Source of the DNA: Marinobacterium sp.
GTDB taxonomy: Bacteria > Pseudomonadota > Gammaproteobacteria > Pseudomonadales > Balneatricaceae
Assembly: GCA_025800125.1 (NCBI GenBank)
Contig: JAOXSF010000038.1
Span: forward strand, 1-64,000
Direction of reading: 5' to 3'
DNA: 64,000 nt
Positions 9,906 to 17,343 of the stretch are shown in pieces. Position 1 is the first letter of the stretch, and the number at the start of each line of letters is the position of its first letter. The notes under the pieces are model-generated. The model did no database searches. It worked only from the letters and a program-made list of their open reading frames with translations, and was not told the DNA's origin. The position numbers and the translations under genes are program-made.

Positions 9906-9956
9906 TTGTTCTTGTTGTTCTTGTTGTTCTTGTTGTTCTTGTTGTTCTTGTTGTTC
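9906..9956. repeat. 9-bp microsatellite upstream of the cytochrome c peroxidase gene
   Basis: TTGTTCTTG is repeated five times exactly plus six further bases, 28 bases before the start codon of the cytochrome c peroxidase gene. It lies in the leader or promoter of that gene, so a change in copy number would alter spacing. Confidence 0.9.
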
Positions 9957-10339
9957 AAAGATGCGGTGGGTGCATTCGAATGCGATTCGACCTGAACGGT
10001 CGTTCTTTTCCTGACTATAAATTCAGGGAGCGTCGTGGACAACAACTAAAAAGTATCAGCATGTACAGTGCCCCGTTGTGGTTATTTGCAAGCGCGGTTA
10101 TTTGCAAGCGCGGTGATCTGAAGCGTAGGCGACAGCTAGCGCGGCTAATAGATAGCTGCTGTCGGGTAAAGTTCCTGTGAATTGCGTTGCTGTGCATTAA
10201 GCGCCTGTGAATTATGTTGCTGTGAATTATCGGGCTCCGGTACTGGAAGGCAGAATCTGCTGTGTTTGATACAAGGTTTTTCAGCCGCTGGGGTGTATGC
10301 TGTCAGTGTCTGTTTTCATAGCCTGACCGAGGATGACCT
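9957..10339. other. Intergenic region with direct repeats before pip
   Basis: About 380 bases without a gene. It holds an exact 16-bp tandem duplication (GTTATTTGCAAGCGCG at 10081-10096 and 10097-10112). From 10174 it holds a looser repeated set built on CCTGTGAATT and GTTGCTGTG. A good ribosome-binding site (GAGGATGACCT) ends it before pip. No promoter could be assigned with confidence. Confidence 0.6.
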
Positions 10340-11290
10340 ATGCTGACATTGTTTCCCGATATACACCCTTACCGTGAACGGATGCTGGAAACGGGGGAGG
10401 GACACACCCTCTACGTAGAAGAGAGTGGTAATCCGGCGGGTATTCCGGTGGTGTTTGTTCATGGTGGGCCAGGTGGTGGTACCGCCCCTGCGCATCGCTG
10501 TTTTTTTGACCCTGAACGTTACCGCATCGTGCTGTTTGACCAGCGCGGTTGTGGTCGCTCCACGCCCCATGCCAGCCTGGAAAATAACCATACCAGCGCG
10601 CTGATTTCAGATATGGAGCAGATCCGTCAGGCACTGGGCATCGAACAGTGGCTACTGTTTGGTGGTTCATGGGGGGCTACCCTGAGTCTGCTTTATGCGC
10701 AGGCCCACCCTCAGCATGTGCTGGGCCTGATTTTGCGTGGCATATTTCTATGCCGGGATGAAGATGTTCACTGGCTTTACCAGCAGGGCGCTAACCATAT
10801 TTTCCCGGATTACTGGCATGACTTCGAGGCGGTCATTCCACAAGATGAACGTCATGATATGTTGCAGGCGTACCATAACCGCCTGACGTCCAGTAACGAG
10901 ATTGCACGTATGGCCGCTGCTAAAGCCTGGTCTGTCTGGGAGGGACGCTGTTCGACGTTGCAGCCGTCTGCCGATGTGGAAGATCACTTTGCTGATCCGC
11001 ACCTGGCGTTGTCCATGGCACGTATTGAAGCACACTATTTTATCAACCGGGGCTTTCTGGCAGAGAATCAGATTCTGCGTGATGCGGATAAAATCGCTCA
11101 CCTGCCAACGGTGATTGTGCATGGCCGTTACGATATGGTCTGCCCGGTGAAGCAGGCGCTTGAACTGCATGCGGTACTGCCTGAGGCGCAGCTGCATATA
11201 GTGCGGGATGCCGGACATAGCTCAATGGAGGCTGGCACCATTGATAATCTGGTACGTGCAACCAACGATTTCGCCTGCCGACTGGCCTGA
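10340..11290 (+). CDS. pip: Proline iminopeptidase (alpha/beta hydrolase, family S33)
   Basis: The enzyme removes N-terminal proline from peptides in the cytosol. The 316-residue protein has the oxyanion-hole motif HGGPGGG, the DQRGCGRSTPH block, the nucleophile elbow GGSWG and the late catalytic His in GHSSME. All are typical of bacterial Pip, as is the length. The start follows GAGGATGACCT. The stop codon is immediately adjacent to the stop of the converging protease gene, with no bases between them. Confidence 0.93.
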   Translation: MLTLFPDIHPYRERMLETGEGHTLYVEESGNPAGIPVVFVHGGPGGGTAPAHRCFFDPERYRIVLFDQRGCGRSTPHASLENNHTSALISDMEQIRQALGIEQWLLFGGSWGATLSLLYAQAHPQHVLGLILRGIFLCRDEDVHWLYQQGANHIFPDYWHDFEAVIPQDERHDMLQAYHNRLTSSNEIARMAAAKAWSVWEGRCSTLQPSADVEDHFADPHLALSMARIEAHYFINRGFLAENQILRDADKIAHLPTVIVHGRYDMVCPVKQALELHAVLPEAQLHIVRDAGHSSMEAGTIDNLVRATNDFACRLA

Positions 11291-12463
11291 TCAGCTCTGT
11301 GGCGCTTGTGACGGCGGCCGTTCCCCGATGTTGACGTTCAGGCTCAGGCGGCGGCCATTACGTAACAGATCAACCTGCACCTGGTCGCCTGGCATATAGC
11401 GGGCGATCTGGTTTTTTGACAGTTGCGTGTTGGTGATCGGTGCGCCATTGATGGCGATAATAATATCGCCAGGTTGTAGCCCGGCGATATGTGCCGGACT
11501 GTTACGGTATAGCCCTGCTACCAGTAACCCTTGCAGATTATTCAGCCCCAGTGACTGGGACAGTTGGGGCGTCATTGGCTGGATTTCGATGCCCAGCCAG
11601 CCTCGAATAACCCGGCCATGCCGAATCAGATCTCGCATGACATCCAGTGCCAGCTTGCTGGGAATGGCAAAGCCTATTCCCTGTGAACCGCCTGATTTAC
11701 TGAAAATTGCCGTGTTGATGCCGATCAGCTGGCCAAAGGCATCAACCAGCGCACCACCAGAATTGCCAGGATTGATGGCGGCATCGGTCTGAATAAAGTC
11801 TTCGTAGGTACTTAACCCCAGGCTGTTACGCTGGGTGGCGCTGACAATTCCCATGGTAACAGTCTGGCCGACACCGAACGGGTTACCAATGGCCAGCACC
11901 ACATCGCCTACACGCAATTGCTGGCTGTCCCGGTTTAAGGTGATGCTTGGCAGGCGATCAAGGCTGATTTTCAGCACGGCAAGGTCTGTATCCGGGTCGG
12001 TGCCCACAACGGTGGCAACGGCCTCCCGGCCATCGGTCAGGGCGACAATGATGCTGTCAGCCCCCTCAATAACGTGATTATTGGTAACGATATAGCCCTC
12101 GGTGGTCAGAATGACCCCGGAGCCAAGGCTGGATTCGATACGGGCCTGATTCGGGTCTTCGCTGTTACCGTCAAAAAACTTGCGGAAAAACGGGTCGTTA
12201 TAGAGAGGATGCTCAGCCTGAGGCACCAGCGTACGTGTGTAGATATTGACTACAGCGGGCGCGGCACGATCAACAGCATCGGCATAGGAAACTGGCCCCA
12301 TGCCTGAGTGTGTCGGTGGGAGTGATGGCCCTTGCAGACCAGACTCAATGACCTCTACTCGTGTAACCTGTGGCCCCAGTGCGTGTGGGAACAGTTGCAG
12401 CAGTATGACTGCTGCCAGGATGCCGACAACAATCGGCCACATCAGAAAGGTGAGTCGGCGCAT
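11291..12463 (-). CDS. degS: DegS/AlgW-like membrane-anchored serine protease with one PDZ domain
   Basis: The 390-residue protein has an N-terminal membrane anchor (LTFLMWPIVVGILAAVILL). The trypsin-like triad follows (His in TNNHVIEG, Asp in TDLAVLK, Ser in GNSGGAL), then a single PDZ domain near the C-terminus (GLYRNSPAHIAGLQPGDII). One PDZ domain and an anchor match DegS/AlgW, which cleaves the anti-sigma factor RseA/MucA in envelope stress, rather than DegP/DegQ with two. The start MRRLTFLM at 12463 was preferred over an upstream ATG at 12595, whose 44 extra residues look non-coding. No rseA or rpoE of that system is in the window. Confidence 0.88.
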   Translation of the reverse strand: MRRLTFLMWPIVVGILAAVILLQLFPHALGPQVTRVEVIESGLQGPSLPPTHSGMGPVSYADAVDRAAPAVVNIYTRTLVPQAEHPLYNDPFFRKFFDGNSEDPNQARIESSLGSGVILTTEGYIVTNNHVIEGADSIIVALTDGREAVATVVGTDPDTDLAVLKISLDRLPSITLNRDSQQLRVGDVVLAIGNPFGVGQTVTMGIVSATQRNSLGLSTYEDFIQTDAAINPGNSGGALVDAFGQLIGINTAIFSKSGGSQGIGFAIPSKLALDVMRDLIRHGRVIRGWLGIEIQPMTPQLSQSLGLNNLQGLLVAGLYRNSPAHIAGLQPGDIIIAINGAPITNTQLSKNQIARYMPGDQVQVDLLRNGRRLSLNVNIGERPPSQAPQS

Positions 12464-12695
12464 GGGTGGTTCGGTTCCGTCAGAGCTGAAGCCAGCAGGG
12501 AAAACGTGCAGATTCGCGTTGTTCTGGCCACTAATACTAGCATGTTGTGTCGTTCCCGGAACACAGAAGTGCTGACTTAACCCTATGTTTTTCAAGTTAA
12601 TAGTTCAGGTTGTAGATAACCTGAAGCCTCAATATCTGTCGTGTCAGACAGGGCCGTTGCAAGGTTTGCCGGGTATACTGGGCGTTGTTAAACAA

Positions 12696-12755
12696 TGATG
12701 AAGAGTCATTGATAGAGGATCACTGATGGAGAGTCACTACTGATGGAGAGTCACT
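12696..12755. repeat. Degenerate tandem repeat carrying the ribosome-binding site of the Nif3-family gene
   Basis: Four units of 14-17 bases beginning TGAT(G/A)(G/A)AG and containing a TCA core (for example TGATGGAGAGTCACTAC) follow one another up to the start codon. The last two carry GGAG at a usable distance from the ATG at 12756. Confidence 0.8.
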
Positions 12756-13517
12756 ATGGCCGTTGAGCTGAAAGCCCTGCTGAACTACTGCGATACTCTG
12801 CTGGAGCCGGGCAAGTTTCGCGACTACTGCCCGAATGGTTTACAGGTGGAAGGCAAGCCACAGATTCAGCGTCTGGTCAGTGCTGTGACCGCATCTCAGG
12901 ATGTGCTGGATGCGGCGGTTGCCTGGCAGGCTGATGCCATACTGGTACACCACGGCTATTTCTGGAAAGGTGAGCCGGAACCCGTTTGTGGTATCAAGCG
13001 TAAGCGGCTGAAGACACTGTTGCAGCACGATATAAGCCTGATCGCTTACCATCTGCCGCTGGATGCACACCCGCAGCTGGGTAATAACGCCAGACTGGGG
13101 CAGCTACTTGGGCTGACAGAAACCGGGCCGCTGGAGCTGGGAAACCCGAACAGTATTGGTCTGGTGGGGCGTCTGGCGCAGCCGCAATCGGCACAGCAGT
13201 TTGCTGATCACATTGCCGCCGTGCTGGGACGGGAACCATTACTTATTACCGGTGGTGATCACCTGATTGAAACTCTGGGCTGGTGTACTGGTGGCGCACA
13301 GGGCTACATTGACAAGGCCATTGCTCAGGGGCTGGATGCGTTTATCTCCGGTGAAGTATCAGAACCAACGTTCCACGCTGCCCGTGAGAACGGCATTCAT
13401 TACCTTGCTGCGGGCCATCACGCTACTGAACGTTATGGCGCGATGGCGCTGGGTGAAGCACTGGCGGCAGAGTTTGGCCTGGAACACCGCTTTGTCGATA
13501 GTGACAACCCGGTATAG
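12756..13517 (+). CDS. Nif3-like dinuclear metal-centre protein (YbgI family)
   Basis: The 253-residue protein matches the YbgI/NIF3 family of toroidal hexamers with two metals per subunit. The metal-binding features are visible: VHHGYFW near residue 65, LIAYHLPLDAHPQLGNNARL, and AAGHHATERYGA near the end. The physiological reaction is not settled; GTP cyclohydrolase I type 2 is a name often wrongly carried over. It stands alone between a DegS-like gene (divergent) and the zapG-like gene (convergent). Confidence 0.9.
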   Translation: MAVELKALLNYCDTLLEPGKFRDYCPNGLQVEGKPQIQRLVSAVTASQDVLDAAVAWQADAILVHHGYFWKGEPEPVCGIKRKRLKTLLQHDISLIAYHLPLDAHPQLGNNARLGQLLGLTETGPLELGNPNSIGLVGRLAQPQSAQQFADHIAAVLGREPLLITGGDHLIETLGWCTGGAQGYIDKAIAQGLDAFISGEVSEPTFHAARENGIHYLAAGHHATERYGAMALGEALAAEFGLEHRFVDSDNPV

Positions 13518-13546
13518 CTGCGTTCAGATACAGCCGTTTATCAGAT

Positions 13547-13579
13547 ACAGCAACGCCGGGCATTGCCCGGCGTTGCTGT
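13547..13579. terminator. Perfect hairpin between converging genes
   Basis: ACAGCAACGCCGGGCA and its exact complement are separated by one base. It lacks a clear T run on either side. It lies 30-40 bases after both stop codons, so a termination or mRNA 3'-end role is likely. Confidence 0.6.
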
Positions 13580-13617
13580 GGGTACCAGCCGTTGAAGGCT
13601 GAGGCAAAGCTGTTAAG

Positions 13618-14184
13618 TTATGCTTTGTCTTTGGTTTCTTCTTTGCGTTCGGCTGCGGGGGTGTCCACAAGGTCAGCCGGGCTTTGTGGTACAGGCTCTG
13701 CTTTTTCATGCAGGCCGTATGTTTCCGACAGTGTGCCCTCTTCGTTATCTTTTTTGGGCGCGTAATCCCGTGGTGGCTCTGGTGTGGTATCGGTTTCGTT
13801 GCTGGCAACGGTATCGGTCACAACCGGAATCTCTTTTTCAACGGTTTCGTCTTCATCCGTCAGTCGTGGCTGCATGGCTGCTTCCAGACTGCGGGCAGCT
13901 TCACCGTCTTTACACAGTTGCTGAGCGCTGCTTGCCAGATGCTGGTGTACTTCGCGGTAGCTTTCAGTCAGGTTGTTAACCAGTTCGGCAGTACGGGCAA
14001 AATGGCCGTTTACCTGGTCACGGTAGCTGTTGAGTTCATTATTGGCAGCTTCTAACTCTTTCTGCAGAGCTTCGATCTGCTCATCACGGGTGTCTTCTTC
14101 ACCTGGACGACCCATCAGGTAACCAATTACGGCACCGATGGCCAGTGCCACGATACCAATCAATAATACGCTGCTCTGTTCCAC
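13618..14184 (-). CDS. zapG: ZapG/YhcB family (DUF1043) inner membrane protein
   Basis: The 188-residue protein has one N-terminal membrane helix (SSVLLIGIVALAIGAVIGYLMG). A coiled-coil region follows, with the family hallmark DQVNxHFxxTAELVNNLTESYREVHQHLA, then an acidic low-complexity tail. E. coli YhcB/ZapG takes part in cell division and envelope biogenesis. The GTG at 14184 is chosen because CGGAGAG lies seven bases upstream and family members start with similar residues before the membrane helix. An ATG at 14253 would add 23 residues unlike the family. Confidence 0.9.
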   Translation of the reverse strand: MEQSSVLLIGIVALAIGAVIGYLMGRPGEEDTRDEQIEALQKELEAANNELNSYRDQVNGHFARTAELVNNLTESYREVHQHLASSAQQLCKDGEAARSLEAAMQPRLTDEDETVEKEIPVVTDTVASNETDTTPEPPRDYAPKKDNEEGTLSETYGLHEKAEPVPQSPADLVDTPAAERKEETKDKA

Positions 14185-14439
14185 AGGACTCTCCGTTATA
14201 TCTGTAGGCTGCTCACTGGCGGCCGTTGCCATGGCTGACGATGGTAATAACACGCATATAGCCAGTACTGGGGGTGGCTGGTGTCAGGTGGCCGGATCGT
14301 CAGACTCCGGGCTTGATAGCTTACCCTGGCAGACGGGCTCTGCCTATACTGTCTGTTATGCCTATCTATCTGTTATATAAAGCAGTTTGAGCCAGATCAG
14401 ACAATATTCAGAGCCTGCATAGAGTGGCTGATGCTGTCT

Positions 14440-15618
14440 TTATCCCCAGAGCCCGTCGGCGCGTGGACGAATCAGAATCGGGCTGTAGTGCAGTAAAAAC
14501 AGCAGCCATGCCATGATCCAGAACGTGCCTGCAACGTGCAGTGTCGGGATATAGGCCAGTGGTAGCCAGAGGGCACAGACGCGCAGCACAGCGCTGACCA
14601 GCATCATCAGAAACGCCAGGCAGATCAGGCGGGTTACTTTTAATGGACGGCCAGTATGGCCCAGCGATACCCGTGCCATCATGCCCAGTGTCAGGCTGCC
14701 AATGCCGCCCACTGCAAAGGCATGCAGTGCGATGCTCTGGTTAATAAACCCCAGTTGTGCCAGCCCCAGCAGCGCAAAGCCCAGCATGATGAAGCTGTAG
14801 CCGCAGTGCAGAATCCACAGCAATGGATGTTGCCAGATGGCGGGCTGATACCAGCCATAGAGTCGGATAATTTGCAGTGCCGCCAGTGTCAGGCTGATGG
14901 CCGCGGCGAGAGGGCCCGGCAGTAACAACTGGCTCAACAGCCAGACAAGGGTCAGTGGAATGATGACTTTCTCCAGTGTGCTGTAACGGGTACAGCTGAC
15001 ATCACCAATGCCGCGTTCAGTAAAAAACGGGATTACCCGGCCGCCGATCACCACAATAATCAGCACCACCAGATAAAGCGCCAGATGCAGCCCACCTTGC
15101 AGTGTGTTGGTGGTAATGCCCAGCAGTTGCAGGTGTATTAGCACTGCGGCCAGGGTGAAGCCCAGCAGGGCAACCAGAAATACCAGGTTACGGTAATTCC
15201 CCGCTCGCACAATGGGTACGCCAATGCCCAGAGCAACCAGCAGTGGAAAGCCAATATTGAACAGCGCAATCAGAGTATCTGGAATGGCTGGTATAAACGG
15301 CAAAATCCGGCATAGCAGCCAGACAGCAAAGATACCGGCCAGTGTCCAGCCATAAGGCGTCTGTACGTTGGTCCAGTTGCGCACGGCTGTCAGCAGAAAG
15401 CCGCTGATGATTGCCAGGCTGAAGCCGAACAGCATTTCATGACTATGCCACCAGAGCCCGGCCTGAAAATAAGGGGTTGTCCAGCCTGTGACCAGTGCTC
15501 CCAGCCAGTGGCCGATCAACAACAGGGCTGCCAGCGCACCAAACAGAAAAAACGGGCGAAAGCCCAGGTTAAACAGTGAGAAAGGGTGAGGTTTTCGGGG
15601 TTCCTGTAGTGGAATCAT
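14440..15618 (-). CDS. nnrS: NnrS family haem/copper membrane protein
   Basis: The 392-residue protein has about 12 membrane segments and the family start (RPFFLFGALAALLL) plus the WWHSHEMLFGF block with His residues. NnrS is linked to nitric oxide metabolism in many Proteobacteria; in Vibrio cholerae it relieves NO stress and is under NsrR control. An NsrR-like palindrome lies about 60 bases upstream. Hmp and NorR occur elsewhere in this window, consistent with an NO-detoxifying organism. No denitrification genes were seen here. Confidence 0.93.
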   Translation of the reverse strand: MIPLQEPRKPHPFSLFNLGFRPFFLFGALAALLLIGHWLGALVTGWTTPYFQAGLWWHSHEMLFGFSLAIISGFLLTAVRNWTNVQTPYGWTLAGIFAVWLLCRILPFIPAIPDTLIALFNIGFPLLVALGIGVPIVRAGNYRNLVFLVALLGFTLAAVLIHLQLLGITTNTLQGGLHLALYLVVLIIVVIGGRVIPFFTERGIGDVSCTRYSTLEKVIIPLTLVWLLSQLLLPGPLAAAISLTLAALQIIRLYGWYQPAIWQHPLLWILHCGYSFIMLGFALLGLAQLGFINQSIALHAFAVGGIGSLTLGMMARVSLGHTGRPLKVTRLICLAFLMMLVSAVLRVCALWLPLAYIPTLHVAGTFWIMAWLLFLLHYSPILIRPRADGLWG

Positions 15619-15678
15619 GGTAAGTCACCGGTTGTATTGTGAAGCCAGTCAGGCGGTGGGTTAACCACGCATTTTATT

Positions 15679-15701
15679 ATTATGTATAATTTTTACATCT
15701 T
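15679..15701 (-). promoter_or_regulatory. Predicted NsrR operator upstream of nnrS
   Basis: On the minus strand the 23-bp element reads AAGATGTA-N7-TACATAAT. The half-site AAGATGTA is exact against the NsrR consensus AAGATGYA, and the other arm retains RCAT at the right spacing. NsrR is the iron-sulfur repressor that releases DNA on reaction with NO. The element lies between nnrS and the divergent small gene at 15825, so it might control both. Confidence 0.6.
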
Positions 15702-15824
15702 AACAATGGCCTGTATCAGCAAGCTGTCGCTAGCAGGGGCCTGTGTCTTCACATCCTTTTCACGGCACAGGTCTGAAGATATCGATTCTTGCAGATGTTA
15801 CAGCAGCACCGACAGGAGAAAGCC

Positions 15825-16043
15825 ATGAACAGTCTTAACGTTGTCCATCCAGTTGAGCCTGAACACCGTATTCGGGAAATTTCAGCTAATTGCTGGTGGG
15901 TTTACCAGCTGGATCAGGTAGCAGATGAGTTTAAGGACACCCTGTCGCGGGTGGTGTTTATTGGTAGTAGCAGGCAGGAGGTGCGTAACTGGGTACAGCG
16001 CCAGCGCGAAGAACAGTATTCCTTTGTATTATCCGGGAGCTAA
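15825..16043 (+). CDS. Small protein of unknown function (72 aa)
   Basis: The product is not recognised. The ATG at 15825 is preceded by ACAGGAGAAAG, a good ribosome-binding site, whereas an ATG at 15789 has none. The sequence has a Trp-rich centre (NCWWVYQLDQV), then SSRQEVRNWVQRQREEQYSF, and looks soluble. It is divergent from nnrS across the predicted NsrR site, so NO-linked expression is possible but unproven. Confidence 0.65.
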   Translation: MNSLNVVHPVEPEHRIREISANCWWVYQLDQVADEFKDTLSRVVFIGSSRQEVRNWVQRQREEQYSFVLSGS

Positions 16044-16097
16044 CAGTTATCACCACTGCCAGGCAGGAGGTTCTGTCTGGATAGATCAGGCTGTATG

Positions 16098-16143
16098 TGA
16101 AAACCAGAGCAGTATGAAAACCAGAGAAGTATGAAAACCCGAG
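16098..16143. repeat. 17-bp tandem repeat downstream of the 72-residue ORF
   Basis: TGAAAACCAGAGCAGTA and TGAAAACCAGAGAAGTA are followed by a partial third copy. It lies between the gene end and the next terminator. Confidence 0.85.
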
Positions 16144-16169
16144 TTCGCAGACCCCTTCAGTCTTGCGTT

Positions 16170-16208
16170 CGGGGTGGTCTGCCAGCAGGCAGATCGCCCC
16201 GTTTTTTA
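16170..16208 (+). terminator. Rho-independent terminator
   Basis: The stem CGGGGTGGTCTGCC / GGCAGATCGCCCCG (one mismatch) is followed by six T. It ends the transcript of the 72-residue ORF. Confidence 0.85.
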
Positions 16209-16261
16209 TACGATGTTAACCCGCAGACAGAGTGGCGCGGCTTACCGTGTCAGACGCGGGT

Positions 16262-17140
16262 TTATTTTTCATCGCGCTGCATAATACGGTTGCGGTTAGT
16301 CAGCAGTGCCTCAGAAACTGCATCCAGTACTTCTTCATCGGCGTCGACATTGCCCACTACCAGTACATCAGTGCAGGGGGCTTCGATGGTTTTGTCGCTG
16401 AAAATCCCTTTGGCAATTTTGGCATCGCGGAATTCATACACCGGTTTTCCTGACGGTAGCTTGTTATTAAGGCTGTAGTCGTCCAGTGAAATCAGTGTCA
16501 GTCCGCTATCTTCCTTCATTACCGCTTTCAGGTATTTGTTATCCATATTGCCTTCGGCGGTTACCCACATAAAGGCGTCGTAGCGGCCGGTGGTCAAACC
16601 GGCCAGTGCGCGAATGCCCCCTTTGTGATAAACACTGGCGTTCTGATAATCATCTTCCAGCTGGGTCAGATAGTTCCAGCTGGCCGCTGAGCCAGAGTTG
16701 ATCGGGCCAACAGCGATTTTGATGCCTTTCTGGCCCAGGTCGTCCTCATCGCTGACTTTGCCGTCACGCGGCACTGCGACAAAGGCGCACTCTTTGCCCA
16801 GTGCGCCCAGAATTTCGATATTGTTTTGCTGGGCGCTGTGTTTATCGCGCCAGTACATCAGTGCGTCGGCCTGCGTAAAGCCGATGCTGGCGTTGCCACT
16901 GGCTACCCGGTCAAGGTTGTCCAGCGAGCCTTTGGTTGACAGTACCGGCAGTTTCATTCCCTGTTCATGCAGAATACTGGCGATATTGGTGCCAAAAATA
17001 TCATGGTAGGTCAGGCCTTTTTTACCGGTGGCAATGCCTGGCTGGGCATCAGTGGTCTGGCTGGCAGCACTAACCAGGCTACTGCCTGCGGCCAGGCTGA
17101 AAGTAATGGCCAGCGTAGTAACGGTACGACAAAGTGACAT
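16262..17140 (-). CDS. TAXI-type (TRAP) periplasmic solute-binding protein
   Basis: The 292-residue protein has a signal peptide (start MSLCRTVTTLAITFSL, cleavage after VSA). Its fold pattern is that of TAXI solute-binding subunits of TRAP transporters: GSLDNLDRVASGNASIGFTQAD, then IAVGPINSGSAASW. The ATG at 17140 follows GGGAGCTGTT. No TRAP membrane subunits are adjacent, so it is an orphan binding protein that could serve a distant transporter or a sensor. The ligand is unknown. Confidence 0.78.
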   Translation of the reverse strand: MSLCRTVTTLAITFSLAAGSSLVSAASQTTDAQPGIATGKKGLTYHDIFGTNIASILHEQGMKLPVLSTKGSLDNLDRVASGNASIGFTQADALMYWRDKHSAQQNNIEILGALGKECAFVAVPRDGKVSDEDDLGQKGIKIAVGPINSGSAASWNYLTQLEDDYQNASVYHKGGIRALAGLTTGRYDAFMWVTAEGNMDNKYLKAVMKEDSGLTLISLDDYSLNNKLPSGKPVYEFRDAKIAKGIFSDKTIEAPCTDVLVVGNVDADEEVLDAVSEALLTNRNRIMQRDEK

Positions 17141-17216
17141 AACAGCTCCCTGTGAGTAATCGGTATCTGTGCCGTTTGTAACCGGAATTGACGGTATGGA
17201 CAAGGGGCGGCAGGTG

Positions 17217-17256
17217 AAAAGAGAGGCCCATTACACCCTGTGGGTAATGAACCTCT
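17217..17256 (-). terminator. Terminator after the ABC exporter operon
   Basis: On the minus strand AGAGGTTCATTAC pairs with GTAATGGGCCTCT (two mismatches), followed by CTTTT. It lies about 90 bases after the stop codon of the second exporter gene. Confidence 0.7.
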
Positions 17257-17343
17257 GCTTGCCAGCGACATAATAACCGATACTGACGGATACTCGTTAA
17301 GCGCTGATGATGACGGTCAAGCCCCGGCGCAGACGCTTTCTGT

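Noticed and set aside
9906..10010. Reading the 9-bp microsatellite as a Gln-Gln-Glu repeat of a longer peroxidase
   Set aside because: The frame is open through the repeat up to a stop near 10020, but it has no ATG, GTG or TTG. The ATG at 9878 has a good ribosome-binding site.
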